In this document: positions 34,188 through 44,267 of the stretch, one piece after another
Layout: every line of letters begins with the position of its first letter
How positions within the stretch are numbered: position 1 is the first letter of the stretch
Source: Gammaproteobacteria bacterium
GTDB taxonomy: Bacteria > Pseudomonadota > Gammaproteobacteria > DSM-16500
Direction: 5' to 3'
Length of the DNA stretch: 47,351 bases
Assembly: GCA_031291255.1 (NCBI GenBank)
Contig: JARLJN010000156.1
Location: 1 to 47,351, forward strand
The notes under the pieces: generated by a model
Seen by the model: only the letters and a program-made list of their open reading frames with translations
Told to the model about the DNA's origin: nothing
The model's database searches: none
Made by a program: the position numbers and the translations under genes

Positions 34188-36245
34188 TTAAGAAATAGTA
34201 GATTTACATCGTTCTATAAAAATAGGGGCAATCGCATCGTCTGGATAAACCAGCAGACATTGTTCGAAATAATGTAATGCTTGCTCAAATTGTTTATTTT
34301 GAAAAGCTGCGAACCCTTGCTCAAACTGAATATTATAAGCAGCCACATCGAATGGTATTTTATTGGGATCATCACCTAACAATTCATATATGATTAAGAA
34401 TTTTTTTCGGCCTTTAACTAATACGCGATCTAATTTTCGAAAAATAAAATCATTTTTAATTTCATTGTAAATCGCTTCACCGACAATAATATGTGTTTTA
34501 TAAATTTTGTTTATATTTTCGAATCGATTTGCAATATTAATTGTGTCTCCCAATGCCGTATAATTAAATCTCTCAGTTGAACCTAGGTTACCCACGATAG
34601 CATCACCTGTGTGTATACCAATGCGAGTCACAAAAGCAGGCCGCCCTTCTTGAGCCCATTTCGCATTCAGTTCATTAACCTTCCTTAAACAATCTAAAGC
34701 TGCTTTTGCTGCATGTTGACTTGCCTTATCCTCTTCTAAAGGCGCGCCCCAAAATGCCATTATCGAATCACCTATGTATTTATCAATCGTACCTTTCTCA
34801 AAAATGATAATCTGTGTGAGCGACTCAAAATATTCGCAAATTTGTATCATCAATTCATTTGGATCCATGGTTTCAGCAATCGTTGTAAAATTTTCAATAT
34901 CAGAAAACAAGACAACTAACTTCTTACGTTGCCCGCCTATCTTAAGATTTTGACCCGATTCAATTAACTGACGAACTAATATTTTAGGAACATAATGTTG
35001 AAATTCTTTTAAACCATGTTTCATGGAAGCAATAGCATTTTTCAAATCTATCACTTCTTGAATACGTGAATCTAAATGCAGCTTTCCTTCTAATTCAAAA
35101 CGTTTAATTTTTTCGGTTTCTTTGACTAAAATTTTTATAGGCCTCACTATGCGTGTCACCATGCCTGACACAACAGCTATTCCGATTAATAATGCAAACA
35201 CAGTAAAGGCGAGTGTTATCATGTTTATTTTATGCAAATAACCCACAAAATCATTTTCAGGTGCCATCACTCCAACTAACCAACCATGATCCGCAAATGC
35301 AGGTATAGGCTGATAGGTAAAAAGATAAGACTCACCTTGATACATTAATTTGAATTCACTCTTACCGGTTTTTTTATAATAATCTATAGATTTATCCAAT
35401 AACATGAATCGTGCTGAATGATGCACATTCATTAACTGATTTGGTGCGTGTGATGTATCAGTAAAAATTTTATTATCGGGATAGGCAACTAAATCTTCTT
35501 TGTTCGTAATAATAAAAGCATAACCATTATCACTGACGTGTTGTTTATTAATATATTGCGATAAAAAATCTAATCGTATATCTAATCCAAACACACCTTG
35601 AAATAGATTATTGCTATCATAAAAAGGAGAACCGTATGACACACCAAATACATTATCCTGATAAAACATATAAACATCTGTCCAGATGGGTTTATTCGCA
35701 TGTTTTGCTGCCAGATACCAAGGTCTAAGACGAGGATCAAATGCGGTTACAGGTAAGTTAATCTGTTTGACAATCTGTCCTTTAGTATCGTAATAAATTT
35801 TAAGATGTGAAGATGGAATTTTGGAACGTAAAATAATTTCTGTGCTAATGGTGCCATCTTTTTCTTGTCTAGCAAAAACAAGATTGCCTTGTTCATCTCC
35901 CCAATAAGCACCTTTTAAAAGCGGGATAGAATCCACTAAATAATACGTATAGGTTGTCAGCTTACTGATATCATCTTTAATCAAACCATTTTTAAAAATA
36001 TTCGTCGTAAATTTTCCATCGACCTCAATCGGATTAATCCCTGTCGTCACTTCTTTTAACACTAAACTTGAAGTGCGCTTCATGAGCTCATACGAGGTAT
36101 AAATTAATTCGTCTTTGAAAGCGATATTTCGTATCAAGGCTATGGATAAGGTGAGCAAAACAAACAGGATAATAAAAATCGAAAGAATACTAAAACGCAG
36201 GCTAAAGCGCGAATTCCTTAGTTTATTCATGAAAGACTTAGACAT
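34188..36245 (-). CDS. Membrane class III adenylate cyclase with dCache sensor
   Basis: A 685-aa receptor-type cyclase. An N-terminal transmembrane helix (about 12-35), a large periplasmic dCache domain (about 40-310, with WYLAAKHANKPIWTDVYMFYQ and GVFGLDIRLDFLS), a second helix, a HAMP region (about 335-390), then the catalytic domain. Metal-binding Asp449 (FSDIENFT) and Asp493 (DKYIGDSIMAFWG) are 44 residues apart as in the family. Lys in FEKGTIDKY, NYTALGDTINIANR and its Asn/Arg complete an active site favouring ATP. A TPR-like helix pair ends the protein. The start at 36245 is supported by AGGGAAG upstream; the longer frame from 36266 has no such site. Likely makes cAMP in response to a periplasmic ligand. 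Confidence 0.92.
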   Translation of the reverse strand: MSKSFMNKLRNSRFSLRFSILSIFIILFVLLTLSIALIRNIAFKDELIYTSYELMKRTSSLVLKEVTTGINPIEVDGKFTTNIFKNGLIKDDISKLTTYTYYLVDSIPLLKGAYWGDEQGNLVFARQEKDGTISTEIILRSKIPSSHLKIYYDTKGQIVKQINLPVTAFDPRLRPWYLAAKHANKPIWTDVYMFYQDNVFGVSYGSPFYDSNNLFQGVFGLDIRLDFLSQYINKQHVSDNGYAFIITNKEDLVAYPDNKIFTDTSHAPNQLMNVHHSARFMLLDKSIDYYKKTGKSEFKLMYQGESYLFTYQPIPAFADHGWLVGVMAPENDFVGYLHKINMITLAFTVFALLIGIAVVSGMVTRIVRPIKILVKETEKIKRFELEGKLHLDSRIQEVIDLKNAIASMKHGLKEFQHYVPKILVRQLIESGQNLKIGGQRKKLVVLFSDIENFTTIAETMDPNELMIQICEYFESLTQIIIFEKGTIDKYIGDSIMAFWGAPLEEDKASQHAAKAALDCLRKVNELNAKWAQEGRPAFVTRIGIHTGDAIVGNLGSTERFNYTALGDTINIANRFENINKIYKTHIIVGEAIYNEIKNDFIFRKLDRVLVKGRKKFLIIYELLGDDPNKIPFDVAAYNIQFEQGFAAFQNKQFEQALHYFEQCLLVYPDDAIAPIFIERCKSTIS

Positions 36246-36381
36246 AAGCTTCCCTTGTACTCTCAATTATACCTTATACTATGATAACATAAGCTAAATG
36301 TGGCTATATCAATAGCTTGATAAATAAGTATTTTTTATATTAACCCTCGTGTAATTTAACAGTAAAAATGGAAAATGAACC

Positions 36382-37404
36382 ATGCAAGCCTTGCCTGAAA
36401 CCGCCATCGCAACCGCCACCCGCCATATCAGCGATATATTAAATCTCGCTATCGAATATAGTGCTGACCACACTGCGGTTGTTGTAGCAGATGCGCAGTG
36501 CCCACTTGCAGTGGCTTTAACAGAAAGTTATAAGCGTTGTTTACCCAATGCTACTTTTATCGATTTTGATAAAAGCTCACCTGAAGACATACTCGCATTA
36601 TTTGAAAAGTTAAAACCCTCAGATCTTGTTGTACTTATCCAATCAACCAACTTCAGACTGGAAGCATTTCGCATACGCATAGAACTTTTTAAGAAATCAC
36701 TTAAGGTCATAGAGCATCCCCATTTAAGCCGCATGCCAGGCGCGCAAGGGCTTTATTACATAGATGCACTAGCTTATGACCCTCTTTATTTTAGAGGCGT
36801 TGGAACAGCGCTTAAAGAGCTTATCGATCACGCACAATCCGGGAGAGTCGATAGCGGCGGTGCAGAACTTATTTTCGACTCCCCCTTTGAAATTGCAAAA
36901 TTAAATATAGGTGATTACAGCAATATGCAAAATGTAGGTGGCCAGTTTCCAATAGGTGAAGTCTTTACAGAAGCAAAAGATCTTGAAGCCGTAAATGGCC
37001 GCGTTCGCATTTTTGTTTTTGGTGATACATCCTTCACTGTCAATCAACCTGAAAAACCAATCACTTTAGTCATTTCAAAAGGACGCGTCACAGAAGTCAT
37101 AGACTCTACACCTGAGTTTAACAAAGTGCTTGCTAACATTCGAGCGGATGAAGGTGAAGTTTGGTTGCGTGAATTAGGCTTTGGCATGAATAAAGGATTT
37201 ACACAAACGCGAACAGTCAGCGATATAGGCACGTATGAACGTATGTGTGGCATACACTTATCGTTAGGCAAAAAACACGGTGTCTATAACAAGGCTTTAT
37301 TTAGACGCGCTGATACCAGACATCATGTTGATGTGTTTGCAGTGACAGAGGCTGTTTATCTGGATGATAAACGAGTTTATCAAGATGGTGCTTGGCAAGT
37401 TTAA
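36382..37404 (+). CDS. M29-like (aminopeptidase T / leucyl aminopeptidase) metallopeptidase
   Basis: A 340-aa cytosolic protein of the AmpS/aminopeptidase T-like group, expected to trim N-terminal residues from peptides with two metal ions. Metal-ligand blocks visible are GGQFPIGEVFTEAKDLE (Glu), RELGFGMNKGF (Glu), CGIHLSLG (His), and ADTRHHVDVFAV (His-His-x-Asp). It is shorter than the roughly 410-residue bacterial M29 enzymes and may be a distinct sub-branch. The ATG follows AAAATGGAAAATGAACC, with no strong ribosome site. Monocistronic between divergent and downstream genes. Peptide use fits the POT transporter elsewhere in the window. Confidence 0.8.
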   Translation: MQALPETAIATATRHISDILNLAIEYSADHTAVVVADAQCPLAVALTESYKRCLPNATFIDFDKSSPEDILALFEKLKPSDLVVLIQSTNFRLEAFRIRIELFKKSLKVIEHPHLSRMPGAQGLYYIDALAYDPLYFRGVGTALKELIDHAQSGRVDSGGAELIFDSPFEIAKLNIGDYSNMQNVGGQFPIGEVFTEAKDLEAVNGRVRIFVFGDTSFTVNQPEKPITLVISKGRVTEVIDSTPEFNKVLANIRADEGEVWLRELGFGMNKGFTQTRTVSDIGTYERMCGIHLSLGKKHGVYNKALFRRADTRHHVDVFAVTEAVYLDDKRVYQDGAWQV

Positions 37405-37584
37405 AAATAAAGGACGCTCGCAATTTAAATTCATCTCGCCTATCTGTGAAAAATCACGTGCTTGATTACATCAATCTGTATTACAATCAAATCCGTTTTT
37501 GACTATTCAATTTTAAAGTCCTACACATAAGCTGAGTTGGACACTCATTTTTTCATAATGGAGATTTTTTAAAAAGGAATTGCA

Positions 37585-38766
37585 ATGCCTGTATCAAAAA
37601 AGATTTTTTTAATAACTCATCTCTCAAGTTTATTATTATGTTACGAAAGTGTTGCGTATGCACACACAACGTCAAATATAACCTACGCAAAAAAAACTTA
37701 TGATACATCACTGCCATTCAACGTATCAAATGAGTATCCCAACAACAAGACATCATTCTTTGCTAGCTTGTTATATATTCAGCCTTATAGTAACAACTTA
37801 CAATATGCGACATTTGTTTCAGGCACACAGCCTTACTATCAAAGCTGGCATTATCAATCTATACAACCCAGCTATCATCCTGCTTTTGAATTGGGATTTA
37901 ACTATGCTATTACGCACACACCTTATAGCGCAGGCATAAATTGGCTGCATTTAAATTCAAATGACTCATCCTCTAAACAAGCATCAAGAAATACTGATTT
38001 AACGACTGTAGAATTTGTGGGACCTCCCTATGAAATGAGCCCACCTGTTTTTGGGATCAAGCATGTAGACAGTAAAGTCAACTTTGATTACAACAATGTT
38101 TTATTAAATGGATCAAAGTTAGTCGATTTTGATTCTCATATACAAGCCAGATTTTTTGGCGGTATCAACGTATTAAAACTCAATCAAACTGTCACAACAA
38201 CATTCAGTGATTATGCTGGATGCCCAGCCACTCCTTATAGCTATCCTCTTCCACCCGATCCTTCGTTTTCATTTCAAACTGAAAATCTTTCAAAATATTT
38301 TGGCGCAGGTCCAGATCTAGGAGTCAGTGTTCATTATAAAATAAAATCAGGCTTTGGATTGATGGGTGATTTTTTAGGAATGATTTCCGCTGGAACGATA
38401 CAGGCACAAGATAATTTCACTTCTACTTCTGCTCGTTTAACTACACTTGGAATTGGTACTAGCCATCAACAAATTACTACGCCCAACACGACACAAGTCG
38501 TTCTAGGTGCGGATGCTAAACTAGGTATATTTTACAATTATCAAGGCACAACTATACCTGACTTAACCATAGAGCTAGGCTATCGTTTAGCTACCTATGC
38601 TAATGCGATATCAACCATTAACCCTAACACATTAGTGCAACCAGGAACCGTTGTTACAACACCAGAATTTTCTACCGGTACCATGGCGATAGTTTCTACT
38701 GATGCCAGAACTAGACCTTTTAGTTTTAACGGTCCATTTCTCAATATAAAAATTGCTATAGCGTAG
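37585..38766 (+). CDS. Lpg1974-family pore-forming major outer-membrane protein
   Basis: A 393-aa outer-membrane porin resembling the Legionella MOMP group. It has a signal peptide (1-26, cleavage after AYA), then the family opening SFFASLLYIQPYSNNLQYATFV with QPSYHPAFELGFNYA. Alternating strands follow, and the last strand ends GPFLNIKIAIA. Periodic Tyr/Phe and Gly are typical of a 16-stranded barrel. In Legionella such proteins bind complement and help uptake by host cells; that role is not shown here. AAAAAGGAATTGCA precedes the ATG. Two further envelope genes follow within 25 bases of each other, suggesting an operon. Confidence 0.85.
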   Translation: MPVSKKIFLITHLSSLLLCYESVAYAHTTSNITYAKKTYDTSLPFNVSNEYPNNKTSFFASLLYIQPYSNNLQYATFVSGTQPYYQSWHYQSIQPSYHPAFELGFNYAITHTPYSAGINWLHLNSNDSSSKQASRNTDLTTVEFVGPPYEMSPPVFGIKHVDSKVNFDYNNVLLNGSKLVDFDSHIQARFFGGINVLKLNQTVTTTFSDYAGCPATPYSYPLPPDPSFSFQTENLSKYFGAGPDLGVSVHYKIKSGFGLMGDFLGMISAGTIQAQDNFTSTSARLTTLGIGTSHQQITTPNTTQVVLGADAKLGIFYNYQGTTIPDLTIELGYRLATYANAISTINPNTLVQPGTVVTTPEFSTGTMAIVSTDARTRPFSFNGPFLNIKIAIA

Positions 38767-38789
38767 CAAATTTGAAGGAGAACGATGGC

Positions 38790-39518
38790 ATGTTCAAAAT
38801 TAAAATGATCTTAGCTAGCATCTTACTCTCAAGCAGCGTATACGCCAGCGGTCAAGTTGTAATAGGTTTAACTCCTAGTGTTACGTGGGTAACAGGTAAT
38901 AAAACTCAAACATTTGATTTACAACCTGGCATTACAAAAACGTATACTGCGAGTAACACTAAAAATGCTTTTCCCAGTGGTGAACTGTTTCTCGCTTGGC
39001 AGAAATCATTAGCTGCACATACTCTCAATCAATCTCTGATTAGCCAACTAGGAATCAGTATTGTTGGAACGGGTAATGCAAAATTATCAGGTGATATTTG
39101 GGAAGATGCTGATCCGGATTTTAATAATTTTACTTATAACTACAAAGTGAAACATGCAGCAGTTGCAATCAAAGGCAGACTCATAGATAACACCAGCCTT
39201 CTTTTGCAACCTTACATCAGTGGCAGTATTGGTGTTGGATTTAATCGTGCTTATGGTTTTAGCATACAGCCAAAAATTTCTGAAGAAGTGGCAGCACCAC
39301 CCTTTCACTCCAATACCACAACGACATTCACTTACACGTTAGGCATAGGATTACAGAAATCATTCAACTCACATCTACAAGCCGCGATAGGTTATGAATT
39401 TGCTGATTGGGGAAAAACTCAGCTATCACGCGCTGCTGGCCAAACAGTCAATCAAGGATTAACTCTAAATCATCTTTATGGAAACCAACTACTGTTCTCT
39501 CTGTTTTATATTGTTTAA
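38790..39518 (+). CDS. Outer-membrane beta-barrel protein
   Basis: A 242-aa protein with a short signal peptide (FKIKMILASILLSSSVYA, cleaved before SGQVV). The mature part has strands consistent with an 8- to 10-strand barrel and ends with the aromatic strand YGNQLLFSLFYIV. No named family is recognised. The ATG at 38790 is preferred over the in-frame TTG at 38772, because AAGGAG lies 9 bases before it and the TTG would add six charged residues to the signal peptide. The stop is 16 bases before the next gene. Confidence 0.8.
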   Translation: MFKIKMILASILLSSSVYASGQVVIGLTPSVTWVTGNKTQTFDLQPGITKTYTASNTKNAFPSGELFLAWQKSLAAHTLNQSLISQLGISIVGTGNAKLSGDIWEDADPDFNNFTYNYKVKHAAVAIKGRLIDNTSLLLQPYISGSIGVGFNRAYGFSIQPKISEEVAAPPFHSNTTTTFTYTLGIGLQKSFNSHLQAAIGYEFADWGKTQLSRAAGQTVNQGLTLNHLYGNQLLFSLFYIV

Positions 39519-39534
39519 AGATGAAGGATGAAAC

Positions 39535-40830
39535 ATGACACAACACAAAAATAGTTTATTATTATTTATCACTTGCATGCTGCTGCTGGACTCAAGCATC
39601 CTACATGCTGCACAACCAAAATTTAGTATTATTCCGACCAGTGACTCTATTACTTCTCTCTTGTTGCCAAGCAACTTCACCGAAACAGTACGCTATCAAG
39701 TCACGAATCAAACTAAAATCACACGCACCTTAACCATGATGCCCATAACAGGTGTTAGCCAAAAGACAACTGACGTGGGAACCTGTTCAAGTTTATTTAC
39801 TTTATCACCACAACAATCGTGCACATTAACCTTGATGGTGAATGGCAGTCTAGTTCCAGCATCGGGCATCAATTCTGGCCCTGTAGTCTGTGCAACACAA
39901 GGGTCTAGCCCCGACCCCTATCTCTGCTCACAACCTAGCAGTGGAAATACATTAGCTGTCTCAGTCACGACAGCGGGTGAGCATGCTTATGTCGCAAATC
40001 AACTCGATAATAGTGTTTCATATTGCCAAGTGAATCCGGCAACAGGCTTACTCAGCCAATGCACAATCACAGCAACAGGACTTAGCGGCACTGAAGGAAT
40101 TGGATTTAATCCATCAAAAACGTATTTCTACAGTGCAAATATAACTGGAAATACAGTCTCAGTGTGCCAAGTAAACAAAACAACTGGGGCATTAAGTGGA
40201 TGCACTGATGCAGGTGGAACTGGATTTAATCTACCTGATGGAATTGCATTTAGTCCTGATGGCACCATACTCTACGTATCAAATGGCGGCGGTGTACAAA
40301 GCGTCTCGGCTTGCTTAATTAATGCAACAACTGGCCAGTTAAGCTCATGTGTAAATAACACTAGCCCTACGTTTGGCACTCCTGCAGATATGGCGCTCAA
40401 TTCCACAGGCACCTTAGCTTATGTTGTGAATAGAACGAATAGCACCACATCTATTTGCAATGTCTCAGGCCAGGTTGTTAATTCATGCAATGATGCTACA
40501 GGTAGCCTATTCAATGCGCCTGAAGGGATTACCTTAGATCCATTAGGTCTACATGCCTATATTGCAAATGCAGGAGATAAAAAAATTATAAAGTGTGATA
40601 TTCGCCAAGATAGCACAGGCTTACTCGATAATTGTTCTGCAACAGGTGGTGAGTTTCATGGCACAGGTAATATAGGATTCAATAGCCTAGGTACGTTTGC
40701 TTATGTTCCTAATGATCTTATTAATGCCGTATTTGTCTGTGACGTAGCAAAAGCTGATGGTCAATTATCAGGATGCAAATCTTCTCGTGGAACAGGATTT
40801 GTGGGGCCAGCTGGTATTGCACTCAATTAG
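39535..40830 (+). CDS. Secreted YVTN/lactonase-like beta-propeller with paired cysteines
   Basis: A 431-aa protein with a signal peptide (cleavage after LHA). An N-terminal Ig-like strand domain (about 25-135) with a Cys pair (VGTCSSLFTLSPQQSC) is followed by a propeller (about 140-431). The propeller repeats the pattern A-Y-V-A-N..V-x-x-C..TG-x-L-x-x-C. Six units carry a Cys pair 10-14 residues apart: SYCQV/SQC, SVCQV/SGC, SACLI/SSC, SICNV/NSC, IKCDI/DNC and FVCDV/SGC. The pairs probably form one disulfide per blade. No catalytic residues are recognised. Such proteins are often surface adhesins or secreted scaffolds. Third gene of the porin cluster, with GATGAAGGATGAAAC upstream. Confidence 0.8.
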   Translation: MTQHKNSLLLFITCMLLLDSSILHAAQPKFSIIPTSDSITSLLLPSNFTETVRYQVTNQTKITRTLTMMPITGVSQKTTDVGTCSSLFTLSPQQSCTLTLMVNGSLVPASGINSGPVVCATQGSSPDPYLCSQPSSGNTLAVSVTTAGEHAYVANQLDNSVSYCQVNPATGLLSQCTITATGLSGTEGIGFNPSKTYFYSANITGNTVSVCQVNKTTGALSGCTDAGGTGFNLPDGIAFSPDGTILYVSNGGGVQSVSACLINATTGQLSSCVNNTSPTFGTPADMALNSTGTLAYVVNRTNSTTSICNVSGQVVNSCNDATGSLFNAPEGITLDPLGLHAYIANAGDKKIIKCDIRQDSTGLLDNCSATGGEFHGTGNIGFNSLGTFAYVPNDLINAVFVCDVAKADGQLSGCKSSRGTGFVGPAGIALN

Positions 40831-40941
40831 TTTTTTTATGTTATGAAGAAACAAATATTCTGATATAGGTTATAATAAACATGTAGTTGCTTGCAGTGAT
40901 ATAAAGTGCGATTCATATTTACCTCATTAAAGGGTATCTGC

Positions 40942-42171
40942 ATGGATGATGAGCAGCAGGATGCAAAATATCACATAGCCAATATCAAAAAATATTTTGT
41001 TTCAAATCGTAATCAAATTCTGATTGCTTTAGGTTTGATATGCGCTATCTGGCTGCTATGGACATATGAGCAGCCTTCTTCGTCACAATTTATCACGGCG
41101 CCCGTAGTCAAAGGCGACATAGTCAGCATTATCACCGCCACTGGAACCGTCAATCCCGTAGCCACAGTGCAAGTCGGCACCTATGTTTCTGGCACCATAC
41201 AAAACCTTTATTGTGACTATAACACCAAGGTCAAAGCCGGACAGCTTTGCGCCAAAATAGACCCTAGACCCTATCAGGTTGTCTATGACCAAGCTCTTGC
41301 TAATTTGGCGACTGCCCAGGCTCAGTTGAAGAAAGATTTCGCTAACTTTATCTACGCGCAGACCAACTATAATCGTGACAGCAGATTATTGAAAAAAGGT
41401 ATAGTCTCGCAGGATGCACTCGACCTAGATAAAAGCGCACTTGATCAAGCAATCGCTCAGAACGGCGTTAATGCAGCAACTATTAAACAACGAGAAGCAA
41501 CACTGGCTGCTGCCAAAGTTAACCTGGATTACACAAATATCATTTCGCCTGTCGATGGCACAGTCGTATCAAGATCTATCGATGTCGGCCAAACAGTTGC
41601 AGCAAGTTTCCAAACACCGACACTATTCCTAATTGCCAAAGATCTCACGCAAATGCAAGTCGATACCAATGTAAGCGAATCCGATGTGGGTGATGCCAAA
41701 GTGGGTCAGAAAGCCACATTCACTGTTGAAGCCTATCCCGATAAAACTTTTATTGGAAAGGTAACACAAGTCAGACAAGCGCCAATTTCGGTCCAAAATG
41801 TAGTGACCTACGATGTTGTCATCAGTACCAGCAATCGCGATTTCAAGTTGCTGCCGGGCATGACCGCAAACACACGCATTATTACTAGCGAACATAACGA
41901 TGTGTTGCTAGTGCCAGTTCAAGCATTGCGTTTCTCAGTTGGAAAACAAGAGAATAAAGCTGGCGCTAGTGATGATCCTAATCAAGGACACGTCTATATT
42001 CTTCACTTTGGTAAACCTAAGCTTGTCCCTGTCACCATAGGATTGAGTGATGGCACGAATACGGAAATTTCTGGCGGGGATATTCAGGACGGAGACCAAG
42101 TCATCGTAAATGAGATCAAGCCTGGCGAAGCCGTTCCTGGGGCACCCGCTCGTTCGCCGCTACGCTTTTAA
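40942..42171 (+). CDS. macA: MacA-like periplasmic adaptor of an ABC efflux pump
   Basis: A 409-aa membrane-fusion protein. One N-terminal transmembrane helix (NQILIALGLICAIWLLWTYE), a barrel-sandwich segment (VVKGDIVSIITATGTVNPVATVQVGTYVSG), a long alpha hairpin (about 115-185), the second lipoyl half (TNIISPVDGTVVSRSIDVGQTV), then the beta-barrel and membrane-proximal domains. It bridges MacB in the inner membrane to a TolC-type channel. The start at 40942 has AAGGGTATCTGC upstream; the frame extends to a GTG at 40906. A TATAAT lies at 40871-40876. macB begins 8 bases after its stop. Confidence 0.92.
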   Translation: MDDEQQDAKYHIANIKKYFVSNRNQILIALGLICAIWLLWTYEQPSSSQFITAPVVKGDIVSIITATGTVNPVATVQVGTYVSGTIQNLYCDYNTKVKAGQLCAKIDPRPYQVVYDQALANLATAQAQLKKDFANFIYAQTNYNRDSRLLKKGIVSQDALDLDKSALDQAIAQNGVNAATIKQREATLAAAKVNLDYTNIISPVDGTVVSRSIDVGQTVAASFQTPTLFLIAKDLTQMQVDTNVSESDVGDAKVGQKATFTVEAYPDKTFIGKVTQVRQAPISVQNVVTYDVVISTSNRDFKLLPGMTANTRIITSEHNDVLLVPVQALRFSVGKQENKAGASDDPNQGHVYILHFGKPKLVPVTIGLSDGTNTEISGGDIQDGDQVIVNEIKPGEAVPGAPARSPLRF

Positions 42172-42179
42172 GGATAACC

Positions 42180-44267
42180 ATGGGCGCAGATAATACTGTT
42201 ATAGACATACGCAATGTCGTCAAGACCTATACCCTCGGTGAGGTTGAAGTTCACGCTTTGCGTAATGTTGATTTGATTGTTGAACACGGCGAATTCTTAG
42301 CCATCATGGGTGCATCAGGATCTGGCAAATCTACTTTGATGAATATCATAGGCTGTCTTGACCGCCCTACTAGCGGCAGTTACATGCTTGAAGGACGCGA
42401 TGTCGCTGCACTCAATGACAAAGAGCTCGCTCATGTACGTAACTTGCGTATAGGCTATGTATTTCAGAATTTCAATTTACTAACACGAACCAGTGCAGCA
42501 GAGAATGTGACACTACCGTTGTTTTATTCAGGTCACATGGAGAATAGCGCTGAACGTGTCAAACAAGCATTAGCGAACATTGGTCTAGCAGGACGCGAAC
42601 AAAACTATCCTAGCCAACTCTCGGGCGGCCAACAACAGCGCGTGGCAATTGCACGTGCCTTAATTAACTCCCCTGCCATTTTGCTGGCAGATGAACCGAC
42701 TGGAAATCTCGATTCCAAAACGGCAGAGGATATTGTAGCAACGATTCAATCTATTAACCGTCAGCATGGTGTAACCATAGTCATGGTGACACACGAGCCA
42801 GACATTGCCGCATTTGCAGATCGCGTCATCACTATGCGTGATGGGGCCATTATTTCTGACCAACGCCAAGTAGCGCAAGTGGCGACACATACTCTTACGC
42901 AAACTCCCGATTTTGAACAAACACCATTCGACGTATCGTCCACTCCGCATCTTAGCGAAATAGAACTATTTATCCGCATGGCGCTTCCAGCAGCATGGCG
43001 CGCGTTGATCCGCAACAAAATGCGTTCTGCCTTGACGATGTTAGGCATTTTTATTGGCGTTGCTGCACTGATAACAATGGTTGCTGTAGGACAAGGTGCC
43101 AGCGCCTCCGTTAAGGCACAAATTGAAAGCCTGGGCACCAACATGATAATCATCATGCCCGGCGCAACAACTGCTAGCGGTGTGCGCGGTGGTTCCGGCA
43201 GTGCCTCAACCTTAACAGTAGCGGATGCAGATGCCCTCAAAAAAGATGACCTCGCAGTGGCCGCAGTCGCTGTGCAAGATCGTCAGCTTGCGCAACTTCA
43301 ATATGGTAGCCAAAACTGGAATACCAGTGTTCAAGGTATCTCACCCAATTATCTCAATATACGCAACTGGGCAGTCGTTGCAGGACGGGCTATGACTGAA
43401 GCAGACAACTTGAATGCTAGACGTGTTGCTCTTCTAGGGCAGACTGTAGTTAAGAATCTTTTTAGTGAACATGAAAATCCAATAGGCGCGACGATTTTCA
43501 TCAAGAATGTGCCAGTGGAAATCATAGGCGTACTCCAAGCTAAAGGACAAACAGGTTTTGGGCAAGATCAGGATGATGTAGCTTTGCTTCCTTTCACAAC
43601 CGCTGAACAAAAAGTATTGGGTGTTTCAACGCCCAGTCAAACGCAAACCAATCCTTACATTCCTGCACCTCCACCTAATCCATTTGGACTTAAACCAAAG
43701 TTGATCGGTTATGTGAATACTATTTTTGTTGAGGCTGTCAGCACTGACATGGTGCCGGTAGCTGTTCAGCAAATCACTGATACACTGAGTCGTCGCCATC
43801 ATATCCAAACGGGTCAACCGAATGATTTTGCTGTACGAAACATTAGCGATATCACACAAGCGGCGGAAAGCAGCAGTAAAATCATGTCTGTACTGTTAGC
43901 CACTGTCGCCTCTATTTCACTTTTAGTGGGTGGCATAGGAATCATGAATATCATGTTGGTGTCTGTCACTGAGCGCACACGCGAAATAGGCATACGTATG
44001 GCGATAGGAGCACAACGAATACACGTATTATTGCAGTTTCTTGTTGAGTCCGCTCTGCTTAGCGTTATCGGCGGTGGTGTAGGAATCGTTGTAGGTGTCA
44101 TCATATCTATGGCCATTTCCGCTTTTGCTGGATGGCCTACATTGTTATCTATATCTTCCATGGTTATTGCATTTTTGTTTTCTGCAGCGGTGGGCGTATT
44201 TTTTGGTTACTATCCAGCACGACGCGCCTCGCAACTTAATCCTATTGAAGCCTTACGTTTCGAATAA
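42180..44267 (+). CDS. macB: MacB-like ABC efflux ATPase-permease
   Basis: A 695-aa fusion of an ATPase domain (about 1-225) and a MacB permease. Walker A G44ASGSGKST, Q-loop FQNFNLL, signature LSGGQQQR, Walker [14 protein letters not shown] and the switch His in VTHEP are all present. The permease has one helix near 285-305, a large periplasmic domain (about 310-560), then three C-terminal helices ending in the typical [18 protein letters not shown]. Substrates in the family include macrolides, heme precursors, siderophores and peptides; this one's substrate is unknown. It is somewhat longer than E. coli MacB, largely in the linker and periplasmic domain. The 3' end overlaps the convergent outer-membrane channel gene by 58 bp. 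Confidence 0.94.
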   Translation: MGADNTVIDIRNVVKTYTLGEVEVHALRNVDLIVEHGEFLAIMGASGSGKSTLMNIIGCLDRPTSGSYMLEGRDVAALNDKELAHVRNLRIGYVFQNFNLLTRTSAAENVTLPLFYSGHMENSAERVKQALANIGLAGREQNYPSQLSGGQQQRVAIARALINSPAILLADEPTGNLDSKTAEDIVATIQSINRQHGVTIVMVTHEPDIAAFADRVITMRDGAIISDQRQVAQVATHTLTQTPDFEQTPFDVSSTPHLSEIELFIRMALPAAWRALIRNKMRSALTMLGIFIGVAALITMVAVGQGASASVKAQIESLGTNMIIIMPGATTASGVRGGSGSASTLTVADADALKKDDLAVAAVAVQDRQLAQLQYGSQNWNTSVQGISPNYLNIRNWAVVAGRAMTEADNLNARRVALLGQTVVKNLFSEHENPIGATIFIKNVPVEIIGVLQAKGQTGFGQDQDDVALLPFTTAEQKVLGVSTPSQTQTNPYIPAPPPNPFGLKPKLIGYVNTIFVEAVSTDMVPVAVQQITDTLSRRHHIQTGQPNDFAVRNISDITQAAESSSKIMSVLLATVASISLLVGGIGIMNIMLVSVTERTREIGIRMAIGAQRIHVLLQFLVESALLSVIGGGVGIVVGVIISMAISAFAGWPTLLSISSMVIAFLFSAAVGVFFGYYPARRASQLNPIEALRFE

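Noticed and set aside
42761..43240. 159-codon antisense frame inside macB
   Set aside because: Lies wholly within the strongly coding macB frame, has no ribosome site and an unnatural composition; a shadow of the real gene. The same holds for antisense frames at 13861-14238 and 14311-14892 in copA.
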